A stretch of 64,000 nt of DNA from assembly GCA_036557365.1 (NCBI GenBank), contig DATBHR010000061.1:7335-71334 (forward strand). The letters run 5' to 3'. The notes beneath the pieces are model-generated. The model was not told the DNA's origin. It saw nothing but the letters and a program-made list of their open reading frames with translations, and did no database searches. Shown one piece after another: positions 52,899 through 60,467 of the stretch (position 1 is its first letter; every line of letters begins with the position of its first letter). The stretch is from DATKHR01 sp036557365. Lineage in GTDB: Bacteria; Acidobacteriota; Vicinamibacteria; Vicinamibacterales; CAVVIG01. The translations under genes and the position numbers were made by a program.

Positions 52899-53594
52899 GT
52901 GCCATACCCCGCCGTTCGTCATTTTTCCGTAATGGTCCTCGCGGCGGCCGCGGCGGTGTTCGGCGCGGCCTGCAAGACCACGCCGGCCCAGGCCGCGTCG
53001 CCGAAGACCGATCCCTCGCAGCCTCCGATCGTCCAGCCTGGCGCGCCGGGCGAGGCGAGTCACGTGATCAGCGCACAGAAGGCGACCGATCTTTCGGGCG
53101 TCAAGTTCACCGGCGCCGACGTCAAGTTCATGCAGGGCATGATCGGCCATCACGCGCAGGCGATCGAGATGACCGACCTCATCCCGACGCACTCGACCAA
53201 CGGCGATATGCAGAAGCTCGGGCAGCGCATCCAGATCTCGCAGGACGACGAGATCCACATGATGCAGGGATGGCTCGAGTCGCGCGGCCAGGAAGTGCCG
53301 TCCATCCACGCCATGCACATGCACGGCGCGATGCTGATGCCCGGGATGCTGACGGAAGACGAGATGAAGCATCTTGCCGCGTCCAAGGGATCGGAGTTCG
53401 ACCGTCTCTTCCTCGAAGGGATGATCAAACACCACGGCGGCGCGCTGACGATGGTCCACGACCTCTTCGAGACGCCCGGCGCCGGACAGGAGTCGGAAAT
53501 CTTCGCGTTCGCGTCGGACGTGGACGCCGATCAGCGAATGGAAATCGAGCGCATGAGCGCCATGCTCAACATCATGAAGGAGCATCAGCGATGA
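52899..53594 (+). CDS. DUF305 family exported metal-associated protein
   Basis: 231 residues from GTG 52899; a downstream ATG at 52932 would leave a signal peptide without positive charge. The exported N-terminus (HFSVMVLAAAAAVFGAACKTTP) contains a Cys that could be a lipoprotein site. The DUF305 core is seen in DVKFMQGMIGHHAQAIEMTDL, MMQGWLESRGQ and FDRLFLEGMIKHHGGALTMV. Its His/Met-rich helices are thought to bind copper or other metals in related proteins. Overlaps the next gene by 4 bp (ATGA at 53591-53594). Confidence 0.88.
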   Translation: MPYPAVRHFSVMVLAAAAAVFGAACKTTPAQAASPKTDPSQPPIVQPGAPGEASHVISAQKATDLSGVKFTGADVKFMQGMIGHHAQAIEMTDLIPTHSTNGDMQKLGQRIQISQDDEIHMMQGWLESRGQEVPSIHAMHMHGAMLMPGMLTEDEMKHLAASKGSEFDRLFLEGMIKHHGGALTMVHDLFETPGAGQESEIFAFASDVDADQRMEIERMSAMLNIMKEHQR

Positions 53595-55486
53595 AGGCTC
53601 CAATCACGACCGGTGTAGGTGTCGGTGCGGCGTTCCTCGCCTCGTTCGCGGTCATTCAGGCGCAGGATCGCAAGCCCGACCCGCGCGTCGGACTGAAGCC
53701 CGGGCTGCACGACGCGGGCGAAGCGATCTGGAACATGGAGAAGCTGTCCAGCCTGCCGAAGCCAACGGGCTTCTTCGATCCCGCCGCGCCCGCTGGCAAC
53801 CCGAGTCCGCCGGAGCAGCCGGCACCGGCAGCCGGCGCGCCGGCAGCAGAGGCCGAACCGCCAGCGCCGCGTCCGTTCGATCCGGTGGCGTCGAATCGAT
53901 TGAGCTTCACGAACTCCGACCTCGCGTTCAGCGGCAACCACGCGTTCGTCGGCAATTACCACGGCTTCAACACCTACGATGTCGAGCGGCCCGGCCGTCC
54001 GAAGCTGCTGGCGTCGGTCGTCTGTCCTGGCGGTCAGGGCGACGTGTCGGTTCACGGCAACCTGCTCTTCCTCTCGGTGGAGCAGACGCGTGGCCGGCTC
54101 GATTGCGGCACCGAGGGTGTGCCGACTCCCGTCAGCGCGGAGCGTTTCCGCGGCATCCGCGTCTTCGACGTTACTGATCTGAACAAGCCGAAGCAGGTCG
54201 CCGCGATTCAAACGTGCCGCGGATCGCACACGCACACGCTCGTCGCGGACCCGAAGGATCCGGCGAACATTTATGTCTACGGCTCCGGCACGAGCTCGGT
54301 CCGCTCGGGCGAGGAGCTCGCGGGCTGCTCCGACGCGAAGCCGGAAGACGATCCGAACACGGCGCTTTTCAGCATCGACGTGATCAAGGTCCCGATTGCG
54401 CATCCTGAAACCGCAGCGATCGTGAATCGTCCGCGCATCTTCGCGGACCCGAAGACCGGCGCCATCTCCGGCCTCTGGGCCGGCGGCGATCATGGTCCGG
54501 GCACCCAGAAGACGTCGCAGACGAATCAGTGCCACGACATCACCGTCTTCTCGGACATCGGCCTCGCCGCGGGCGCGTGCTCGGGCAACGGCATCCTGCT
54601 CGACATCAGCGACCCGGTCCATCCGAAGCGGCTGGACGATGTGAGCGACAAGAACTTCGCGTACTGGCATTCGGCGACGTTCAACAACGATGGCACGAAG
54701 GTGCTCTTCACCGACGAGTGGGGCGGCGGCGGCCGTCCGCGCTGCCGCGCGACCGATCCGATGAACTGGGGCGCCGACGCGATCTTCGACATCGTCGACG
54801 AAGGCGGCCACAAGAAGCTGCGCTTCGGCGGCTACTACAAGATGCCGGCGCCGCAGACCGAGCTGGAGAACTGCGTCGCGCACAACGGGTCGCTCATCCC
54901 CGTCCCGGGACGCGACATCATGGTGCAGGCGTGGTATCAGGGCGGCGTCTCGGTGTTCGACTTCACCGACGCCTCGCATCCGGTCGAGATCGCGTTCTTC
55001 GATCGCGGTCCGATCGACGGCAAACAGCTCGTGACCGGCGGCTACTGGTCTGCCTACTGGTACAACGGCAACATCTACGGATCGGAAATCGCGCGCGGCG
55101 TGGATGTGTTCCGGTTGAAGCCGAGCGAGTTCCTCACGCAGAACGAGATCGACGCGGCGAGCCTCGTGCGCAACGAGGAGCTGAACACGCAGCAGCAGAT
55201 GAAAGTCACCTGGCCGACCAGCTCGGTCGTCGCGCTCGCGTACCTCGATCAGCTGTCGCGCGGCAAGGCGATTCAGCCGGATCGCGTGCGCGCCATCAAG
55301 ACCGCGCTCGATCACGCGGACAGCGTGCGGTCGGGCAACGACAAGGGCGCCGCAGCGATTGCCGATCAACTGGACGGCCTGGCGAAGCAGCTCGATGCGG
55401 ATGCCGGATCGGCGAGCGGACGCGATGCGGATCGACTCCGCGCGCTGTCCGCGACCATCAAAGGGCGAGCGGCGAAGCTGCGATAG
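53591..55486 (+). CDS. Secreted cysteine-rich LVIVD-type beta-propeller, paralogue 1
   Basis: 631 residues with a signal peptide (TTGVGVGAAFLASFAVIQA), overlapping DUF305 by 4 bp. Repeats of the LVIVD kind run through it: NTYDVERPGRPKLLASVVCPGGQGDVSVHGNLLFLSV, IRVFDVTDLNKPKQVAAIQTCRGSHTHTLV, GILLDISDPVHPKRLDDVSDKN and VSVFDFTDASHPVEIAFFDRG. Eight cysteines are shared with the next gene, an even number that allows four disulfides. A helical C-terminal tail (residues about 560-631) has no known domain. Possibly a large binding surface for the other operon products. Function unknown. Confidence 0.82.
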   Translation: MKAPITTGVGVGAAFLASFAVIQAQDRKPDPRVGLKPGLHDAGEAIWNMEKLSSLPKPTGFFDPAAPAGNPSPPEQPAPAAGAPAAEAEPPAPRPFDPVASNRLSFTNSDLAFSGNHAFVGNYHGFNTYDVERPGRPKLLASVVCPGGQGDVSVHGNLLFLSVEQTRGRLDCGTEGVPTPVSAERFRGIRVFDVTDLNKPKQVAAIQTCRGSHTHTLVADPKDPANIYVYGSGTSSVRSGEELAGCSDAKPEDDPNTALFSIDVIKVPIAHPETAAIVNRPRIFADPKTGAISGLWAGGDHGPGTQKTSQTNQCHDITVFSDIGLAAGACSGNGILLDISDPVHPKRLDDVSDKNFAYWHSATFNNDGTKVLFTDEWGGGGRPRCRATDPMNWGADAIFDIVDEGGHKKLRFGGYYKMPAPQTELENCVAHNGSLIPVPGRDIMVQAWYQGGVSVFDFTDASHPVEIAFFDRGPIDGKQLVTGGYWSAYWYNGNIYGSEIARGVDVFRLKPSEFLTQNEIDAASLVRNEELNTQQQMKVTWPTSSVVALAYLDQLSRGKAIQPDRVRAIKTALDHADSVRSGNDKGAAAIADQLDGLAKQLDADAGSASGRDADRLRALSATIKGRAAKLR

Positions 55487-55497
55487 CACGGAACTAA

Positions 55498-55537
55498 GAA
55501 TTAGGAATTGGGAATTAGGAATTGAATTGAGAATTCG
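55498..55537. repeat. Heptamer repeat GAATTRG between the two propeller genes
   Basis: GAATTAG, GAATTGG, GAATTAG and GAATTGA lie end to end from 55498 to 55525, then ATTGA and GAATTCG follow. The short spacer is A+T-rich in a GC-rich setting. It contains no start signal except GGAG close to the next ATG (55547). Confidence 0.85.
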
Positions 55538-55546
55538 GAGCCATCA

Positions 55547-57442
55547 ATGAAACGTGTGGGGATGAGATTGCTGTCGGCCGTCGCCGTGGCATCGCTCGGC
55601 CAGGCGGCGTGGCTGATGACCGCGCAGGCACAGGCCCAGAGCGGCAAACAGGATCCGCGTGTCGGCCTCAAGGCCGGACTTCACGACGCGGGCGAAGCGG
55701 CTCGCGGCATGGAACGCGTCTCGAGCCTGTCGAACCCGTCAGGGTTCTTCGATCCGAAGAATCCCGCGGGCGATCCGACGCCGCCGGAGCGCGATCCCAA
55801 TCTGCCGCCGCCCGATCCCAAGGAGCCGCCGGATCCGCGCTACGCCAACATGCTGGCGTTCGCCAATTCCGACCTCGCGTTCGCGGGCCATCACCTGTTC
55901 ATGGGCAGCTTCAACGGGTTCAATACCTACGACGTCGAGAACGGTCGCAACCCGAAGCTGCTGGGATCGACCGTCTGCCCCGGCGGGCAGGGCGACGTCT
56001 CCATCCACGGCAACCTCCTCTTCATGTCGGTCGAGCAGACGCGCGGCCGGCTCGATTGCGGCACCGAGGGCATTCGCGACAAGGTGAGCAAGGAACGCTT
56101 CCGCGGCGTCCGCATCTTCGACATCAGCGACATCAAGAAGCCGAAGCAGGTGGCTGCGGTCCAGACCTGTCGCGGGTCGCACACGCACACGCTGGTCGCC
56201 GACGCGAAGGATCCGGCCAACCTTTATATATACGGGTCGGGCACGAGCTCTGTGCGTCCGGGCGAGGAACTCGCCGGCTGCTCTGACGCGAAGCCGGAAG
56301 AGGATCCGAATACGGCGCTCTTCAGCATCGACGTGATCAAGGTCCCGATCGCGCATCCCGAAACCGCGGCGATCGTGAATCGTCCGCGCATCTTCGCGGA
56401 TCCGAAGACGGGCGCCATCTCGGGCCTCTGGGCCGGCGGCGATCACGGTCCGGGCACGCAGAAGACCTCCGTCACCAATCAGTGCCACGACATCACCGTG
56501 TTTCCGGAAGTCGGCCTGGCCGCGGGCGCGTGTTCCGGCAACGGCATCCTGCTCGACATCAGCGATCCGGTCCATCCGAAGCGGCTGGACGATGTGAGCG
56601 ACAAGAATTTCGCGTACTGGCACTCGGCGACGTTCAATAACGACGGCACGAAGGTCATCTTCACCGACGAATGGGGCGGCGGCCTTCGTCCCCGCTGCCG
56701 CGCGACCGATCCCACCAACTGGGGCGGCGACGCCATCTTCGACATCGTCGACGAGGGCGGCCACAAGAAGCTGCGCTTCGGCGGCTACTACAAGATGCCG
56801 GCGCCGCAGACCGAGCAGGAGAATTGCGTCGCGCACAACGGCGCGCTGATCCCGGTGCCCGGTCGCGACATCATGGCGCAGGCGTGGTATCAGGGCGGCG
56901 TGTCGGTGTTCGACTTCACCGACACCGCGCATCCGGTCGAGATCGCGTTCTTCGATCGCGGACCGATCGATGCGAAGCAGCTGATCACCGGCGGCTTCTG
57001 GTCCACGTACTGGTTCAACGGCTTCATCTACGGATCGGAGATTGCCCGCGGTGTCGACGTCTTCAGGCTGACGCCGACCGAGTATCTGTCGCAGAACGAG
57101 ATCGATGCGGCCACGATGGTCCGTCTGGACGAGTTCAATCCGCAGGCGCAGCCGCACATCACGTGGCCGGACAACAGCGTCGTCGCGCGCGCGTACCTCG
57201 ATCAGCTGTCGCGCAGCAAGGCGATCCAGCCCGATCGCGCCCGCGCGCTGCGGGACGCGCTCGAGAAGTCGGACAGCCTGCGAACGGGCAACGAGAAGAA
57301 TGCCTCGGCCGTGCTCACGCAGCTCGACGGATTTGCGACTGAGCTCGACGCGGACGCCGGACGGGCGTCGGGCGTCGATGCCGCGCGGTTCCGCGCGCTG
57401 GCCACGACCGTGAAGAACCGGGCCGCCAAGCTCCGGAAGTGA
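55547..57442 (+). CDS. Secreted cysteine-rich LVIVD-type beta-propeller, paralogue 2
   Basis: 631 residues, the same length as paralogue 1, with a signal peptide (LLSAVAVASLGQAAWLMTAQAQA). Most blades match almost word for word (SIHGNLLFMSVEQTRGRLDCGTEG, SDAKPEEDPNTALFSIDVIKVPIAHPETAAIVNRP, KRLDDVSDKNFAYWHSATFNNDGTKVIFTDEWGGG). The main differences are in the Pro-rich N-terminal linker and the helical tail. A recent tandem duplication of a whole gene, kept intact, so both copies are probably used. Its stop TGA (57440-57442) shares bases with the next gene's start. Confidence 0.82.
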   Translation: MKRVGMRLLSAVAVASLGQAAWLMTAQAQAQSGKQDPRVGLKAGLHDAGEAARGMERVSSLSNPSGFFDPKNPAGDPTPPERDPNLPPPDPKEPPDPRYANMLAFANSDLAFAGHHLFMGSFNGFNTYDVENGRNPKLLGSTVCPGGQGDVSIHGNLLFMSVEQTRGRLDCGTEGIRDKVSKERFRGVRIFDISDIKKPKQVAAVQTCRGSHTHTLVADAKDPANLYIYGSGTSSVRPGEELAGCSDAKPEEDPNTALFSIDVIKVPIAHPETAAIVNRPRIFADPKTGAISGLWAGGDHGPGTQKTSVTNQCHDITVFPEVGLAAGACSGNGILLDISDPVHPKRLDDVSDKNFAYWHSATFNNDGTKVIFTDEWGGGLRPRCRATDPTNWGGDAIFDIVDEGGHKKLRFGGYYKMPAPQTEQENCVAHNGALIPVPGRDIMAQAWYQGGVSVFDFTDTAHPVEIAFFDRGPIDAKQLITGGFWSTYWFNGFIYGSEIARGVDVFRLTPTEYLSQNEIDAATMVRLDEFNPQAQPHITWPDNSVVARAYLDQLSRSKAIQPDRARALRDALEKSDSLRTGNEKNASAVLTQLDGFATELDADAGRASGVDAARFRALATTVKNRAAKLRK

Positions 57443-58026
57443 TGGCGTCTCGGTCGGCCTGCGCCATCGCATACGCGGCGATCGCGGTGCTCGTGACGGC
57501 CGCGACCGCGGCGGGACAGGTGAAGGCGGAGCTGCCGCCGAACATCACGCCGCCGTGGCAGAACGGGATCCAGGCAATCAACCGCGACAACTACTGGAAC
57601 GCCATCGCGTGCGGCAAGCAGGGCGGTCAACGGCCGCTCTGCGTGTTCTACGACGCGGTGATTTGTCCCAACGCGGACTTCACCATCGCGATGTTCACGC
57701 CGTACAAGATGGTGGCCTACGAAGTGTGGCGAACCGTTCGCCAGGGTCAGCCAGCGCCGCAGCCAAGCTACGGCGAAGCGCAGCGGACCCGGATCACCGT
57801 CAAGCTGACGCCGAAGAAGGGTGCGAACCCGGTCACCGGACTCGCCATCAAACGCGGCGGCCAGACGCTGAAGCCGGTGTCGCAGTCGATCGATGAAGGC
57901 GTCGGAAACTTCATCTTCGACTTTGCGACGTTCGCGCCGACCGACGCGATCACGATGGACATGATCGGCAAGACGCACACGGTGTCGTGCTCGATCGATA
58001 AACCGGCCCTCGCGGCGATGCGCTGA
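57442..58026 (+). CDS. Secreted protein of unknown function, last gene of the DUF305-propeller operon
   Basis: 194 residues from ATG 57442, whose first base ends the previous stop (TGATG); a GTG at 57439 is an alternative. A signal peptide (ACAIAYAAIAVLVTAATAAG) precedes one beta-rich domain with four cysteines (AIACGKQG, LCVFYDAVICPN, HTVSCSID). Landmarks: WQNGIQAINRDNYWNAIACG, FTPYKMVAYEVWRTVRQG and FIFDFATFAPTDAITMDMIG. I do not recognise a family. The coupling to the two propellers suggests that all four proteins act together outside the cytosol. Confidence 0.72.
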   Translation: MASRSACAIAYAAIAVLVTAATAAGQVKAELPPNITPPWQNGIQAINRDNYWNAIACGKQGGQRPLCVFYDAVICPNADFTIAMFTPYKMVAYEVWRTVRQGQPAPQPSYGEAQRTRITVKLTPKKGANPVTGLAIKRGGQTLKPVSQSIDEGVGNFIFDFATFAPTDAITMDMIGKTHTVSCSIDKPALAAMR

Positions 58027-58048
58027 TCCGATTCGTTCCGCAGGTGCC

Positions 58049-60118
58049 ATGAAATTCGACGTCGAGCCGGGTTCCGCGCAGCCAGTCGGCATCGCGGTCT
58101 ACCCGGAGGGCGTCAACTTCTCGCTCTTTTCGCAGTGGGCGACCGAGGTCGTGCTGCTGCTCTTCGAGCGCCCGACGGACCCCGAGCCGTCGCAAATCGT
58201 CCGGCTCAATCCGTTTCGACACAAGACGTTTCATTTCTGGCACGTGTTCGTGCGCGGCTGCGGGCCTGGCGTGTCCTACGCGTTCCGCGTCGACGGTCCG
58301 GGCGACGTCGCCGCCGGGCATCGCTTCAACTCGAACAAGATCCTGATCGCACCCTACGCTCGCGGCATCCACAAACAGCTGTGGAAGCGGGCGGACGCCA
58401 CCGGGGCGGAGGACAACCTGGCGACGTCGATGCGGTGCGCGATCGTGGACCTGTCGAAGTACGACTGGGAAGGCGATCGGCCGCTGAAACGGCCGATCAA
58501 CGAGACGATCGTCTACGAGATCCACGTCGGCGGCTTCACGCGGGCGAGCAGTTCCGGCGTCCAGCATGCCGGGACCTTCGCGGCGATCATCGAGAAGATT
58601 CCGTATCTGCTGTCGCTCGGCGTCAACGCGGTGGAACTGCTGCCCGTCTGCGAATTCGACGACTCCGTCTCGTCGGTCAGTCCGACGGGCGACGTCATCC
58701 GGAATTACTGGGGCTACAGCACGGTCGCGTTCTTCAGCCCGCACGCCGGCTACTGCGTCGATGAGGACGCGGCCGCACACGTCAACGAATTCCGCGACAT
58801 GGTCAAGGCGCTGCATCGCGCCGGGATCGAGGTCATCCTCGACGTCGTCTTCAATCACACCGACGAAGGCAACGAGCTCGGGCCGACGGAATCGCTGCGC
58901 GGCATCGACAACCAGACGTTCTATCTGCTCGATCCCAACAATCCTGCGGCGTACTTGAACTACACGGGCACCGGCAACACCGTGAACGTCAACCACCCGA
59001 TCACGCAGAAGCTCATCGTGGACTGCCTGCGCTTCTGGGTCGAGGACATGCACGTGGACGGGTTCCGCTTCGACGAAGGATCGATCCTCGCACGCGGCGA
59101 GGATGGCCGTCCGCTGCCGCATCCGCCGGTCATCTGGCAGATCGAGCTCGACGATGCGCTGGCCGATACGAAGCTGATTGCGGAGGCGTGGGACGCGGCG
59201 GGCTTGTATCAGGTCGGTCACTTTCCGGGTGATCGGTGGGCCGAGTGGAACGGGGTGTACCGCGACACGATCCGGAAGTTCCTCCGCGGCGATCCCGGCC
59301 TGGTCGGCGGCATCGCCTCGTGCATTGGCGGCAGCGCCGACATCTACGAGGCGCGCGGCCAGCTGCCGGTGAACAGCATCAACTTCGTGACGATCCACGA
59401 CGGCTTCACGCTGAACGACCTCGTCTCCTACAACGATCGACACAATGAGGCCAACGGCGAGGGCAATCGCGACGGCATCGCCGAGAACGACAGCTGGAAC
59501 TGCGGCGTCGAGGGACCGACGTCCGATCCGGCCATCGAGGCGCTCCGCGTCCGGCAGATCAAGAACGTGTGCGTCATGCTGATGCTGTCGCGCGGCGTTC
59601 CGATGCTGCTGGCGGGCGACGAGGTGCGGCGCACACAGCGCGGCAACAACAACGCGTACAACCAGGACAACGCGACGAGCTGGTTCGACTGGACGCTCGT
59701 GGACGCGAATGCGGCGGTGCTGCGGTTCTTTCAGCGGATGGTCGCGTTCCGCAAACAACACGTCGCGTTGTCGCGCCCGCACTTCTATCACGGACGGACC
59801 AACGAGCGCGGCTTGCCGGACATCGCGTGGCACGGGACGAAGCTGTTCAGTCCCGGCTTCACCGATCCGAATGCACGCGCGCTGGCGTTCACGATTGCCG
59901 GCTTTCACGGCGCGGCCGATCTGCACGTCATGCTGAACATGTATTGGGATCCGCTCCAGTTCGAGGTGCCGCACTACGCGAATCGTACGTGGCGGGTCGC
60001 CGTCAACACGTCCGCGCCCTCGCCGAACGACATTCCCGAAGTCGGCAGTGAACCGCCGTTCAACACGAGCGGCTGCGAGGTCGGTGGAAGGAGCGTCGTC
60101 GTCCTCATCGGGACATAG
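58049..60118 (+). CDS. glgX: Glycogen debranching enzyme / isoamylase (GH13)
   Basis: 689 residues. An N-terminal CBM48-like domain (VGIAVYPEGVNFSLFSQWATEVVLLLFE, residues about 13-130) precedes the GH13 barrel. Catalytic residues are D342 in GFRFDEG and E379 in IAEAWD. H450 and D451 in TIHDGFT, plus FNHTDEG around 268-275, complete the usual conserved regions. It hydrolyses alpha-1,6 branch points of glycogen or amylopectin. No other glycogen gene is nearby. Probably cytosolic; no signal peptide. It ends just before repeat copy 2. Confidence 0.92.
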   Translation: MKFDVEPGSAQPVGIAVYPEGVNFSLFSQWATEVVLLLFERPTDPEPSQIVRLNPFRHKTFHFWHVFVRGCGPGVSYAFRVDGPGDVAAGHRFNSNKILIAPYARGIHKQLWKRADATGAEDNLATSMRCAIVDLSKYDWEGDRPLKRPINETIVYEIHVGGFTRASSSGVQHAGTFAAIIEKIPYLLSLGVNAVELLPVCEFDDSVSSVSPTGDVIRNYWGYSTVAFFSPHAGYCVDEDAAAHVNEFRDMVKALHRAGIEVILDVVFNHTDEGNELGPTESLRGIDNQTFYLLDPNNPAAYLNYTGTGNTVNVNHPITQKLIVDCLRFWVEDMHVDGFRFDEGSILARGEDGRPLPHPPVIWQIELDDALADTKLIAEAWDAAGLYQVGHFPGDRWAEWNGVYRDTIRKFLRGDPGLVGGIASCIGGSADIYEARGQLPVNSINFVTIHDGFTLNDLVSYNDRHNEANGEGNRDGIAENDSWNCGVEGPTSDPAIEALRVRQIKNVCVMLMLSRGVPMLLAGDEVRRTQRGNNNAYNQDNATSWFDWTLVDANAAVLRFFQRMVAFRKQHVALSRPHFYHGRTNERGLPDIAWHGTKLFSPGFTDPNARALAFTIAGFHGAADLHVMLNMYWDPLQFEVPHYANRTWRVAVNTSAPSPNDIPEVGSEPPFNTSGCEVGGRSVVVLIGT

Positions 60119-60120
60119 TC

Positions 60121-60413
60121 AAAGAAACGGAGAGGCACGGAGGAAACGGCATATCAACGGAGGAACGGAGGAACAGAGGGCAACGGTGATTCGACGGGCG
60201 TCGCGCAGCGACGCGCGGCATCCGGATGGATCGGTGGACGAACGACAAATTCACCCGCCCGTCGTCGTTCGTCCGACGATCCATCCGAATGCCGCCAGTC
60301 GGCCTGCCAGGCAGGCCGACCCGTCGAATCGCTTACGCTCCGTTCCCCTCCGTTGCTCTGTTTCTCCGTTGCGTTTTGCCGTCCCCTCAGTCTCCTCCGT
60401 TCCCTCCGGCGAC
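60121..60413. repeat. Structured intergenic repeat, copy 2 (opposite orientation to copy 1)
   Basis: The purine-rich left arm runs 60121-60187 and the pyrimidine-rich right arm 60331-60413. GATTCGACGGG (60188-60198) pairs with CCCGTCGAATC (60320-60330). Here the left side carries hairpin A, GCGTCGC-GCA-GCGACGC (60198-60214), and the right side hairpin B, GTCGGCCTGC-CAG-GCAGGCCGAC (60298-60320). The top stem is longer than in copy 1: 60220-60246 matches the complement of the right side at 24 of 27 positions. It encloses a 17-nt loop (60247-60263). No gene lies in this gap between glgX and ada-alkA. Confidence 0.85.
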
Positions 60414-60467
60414 CGGGTCCGATTCTGACCACTCCCGCTGCTCGACTCGCGTTACGCTGAAGCCGGT

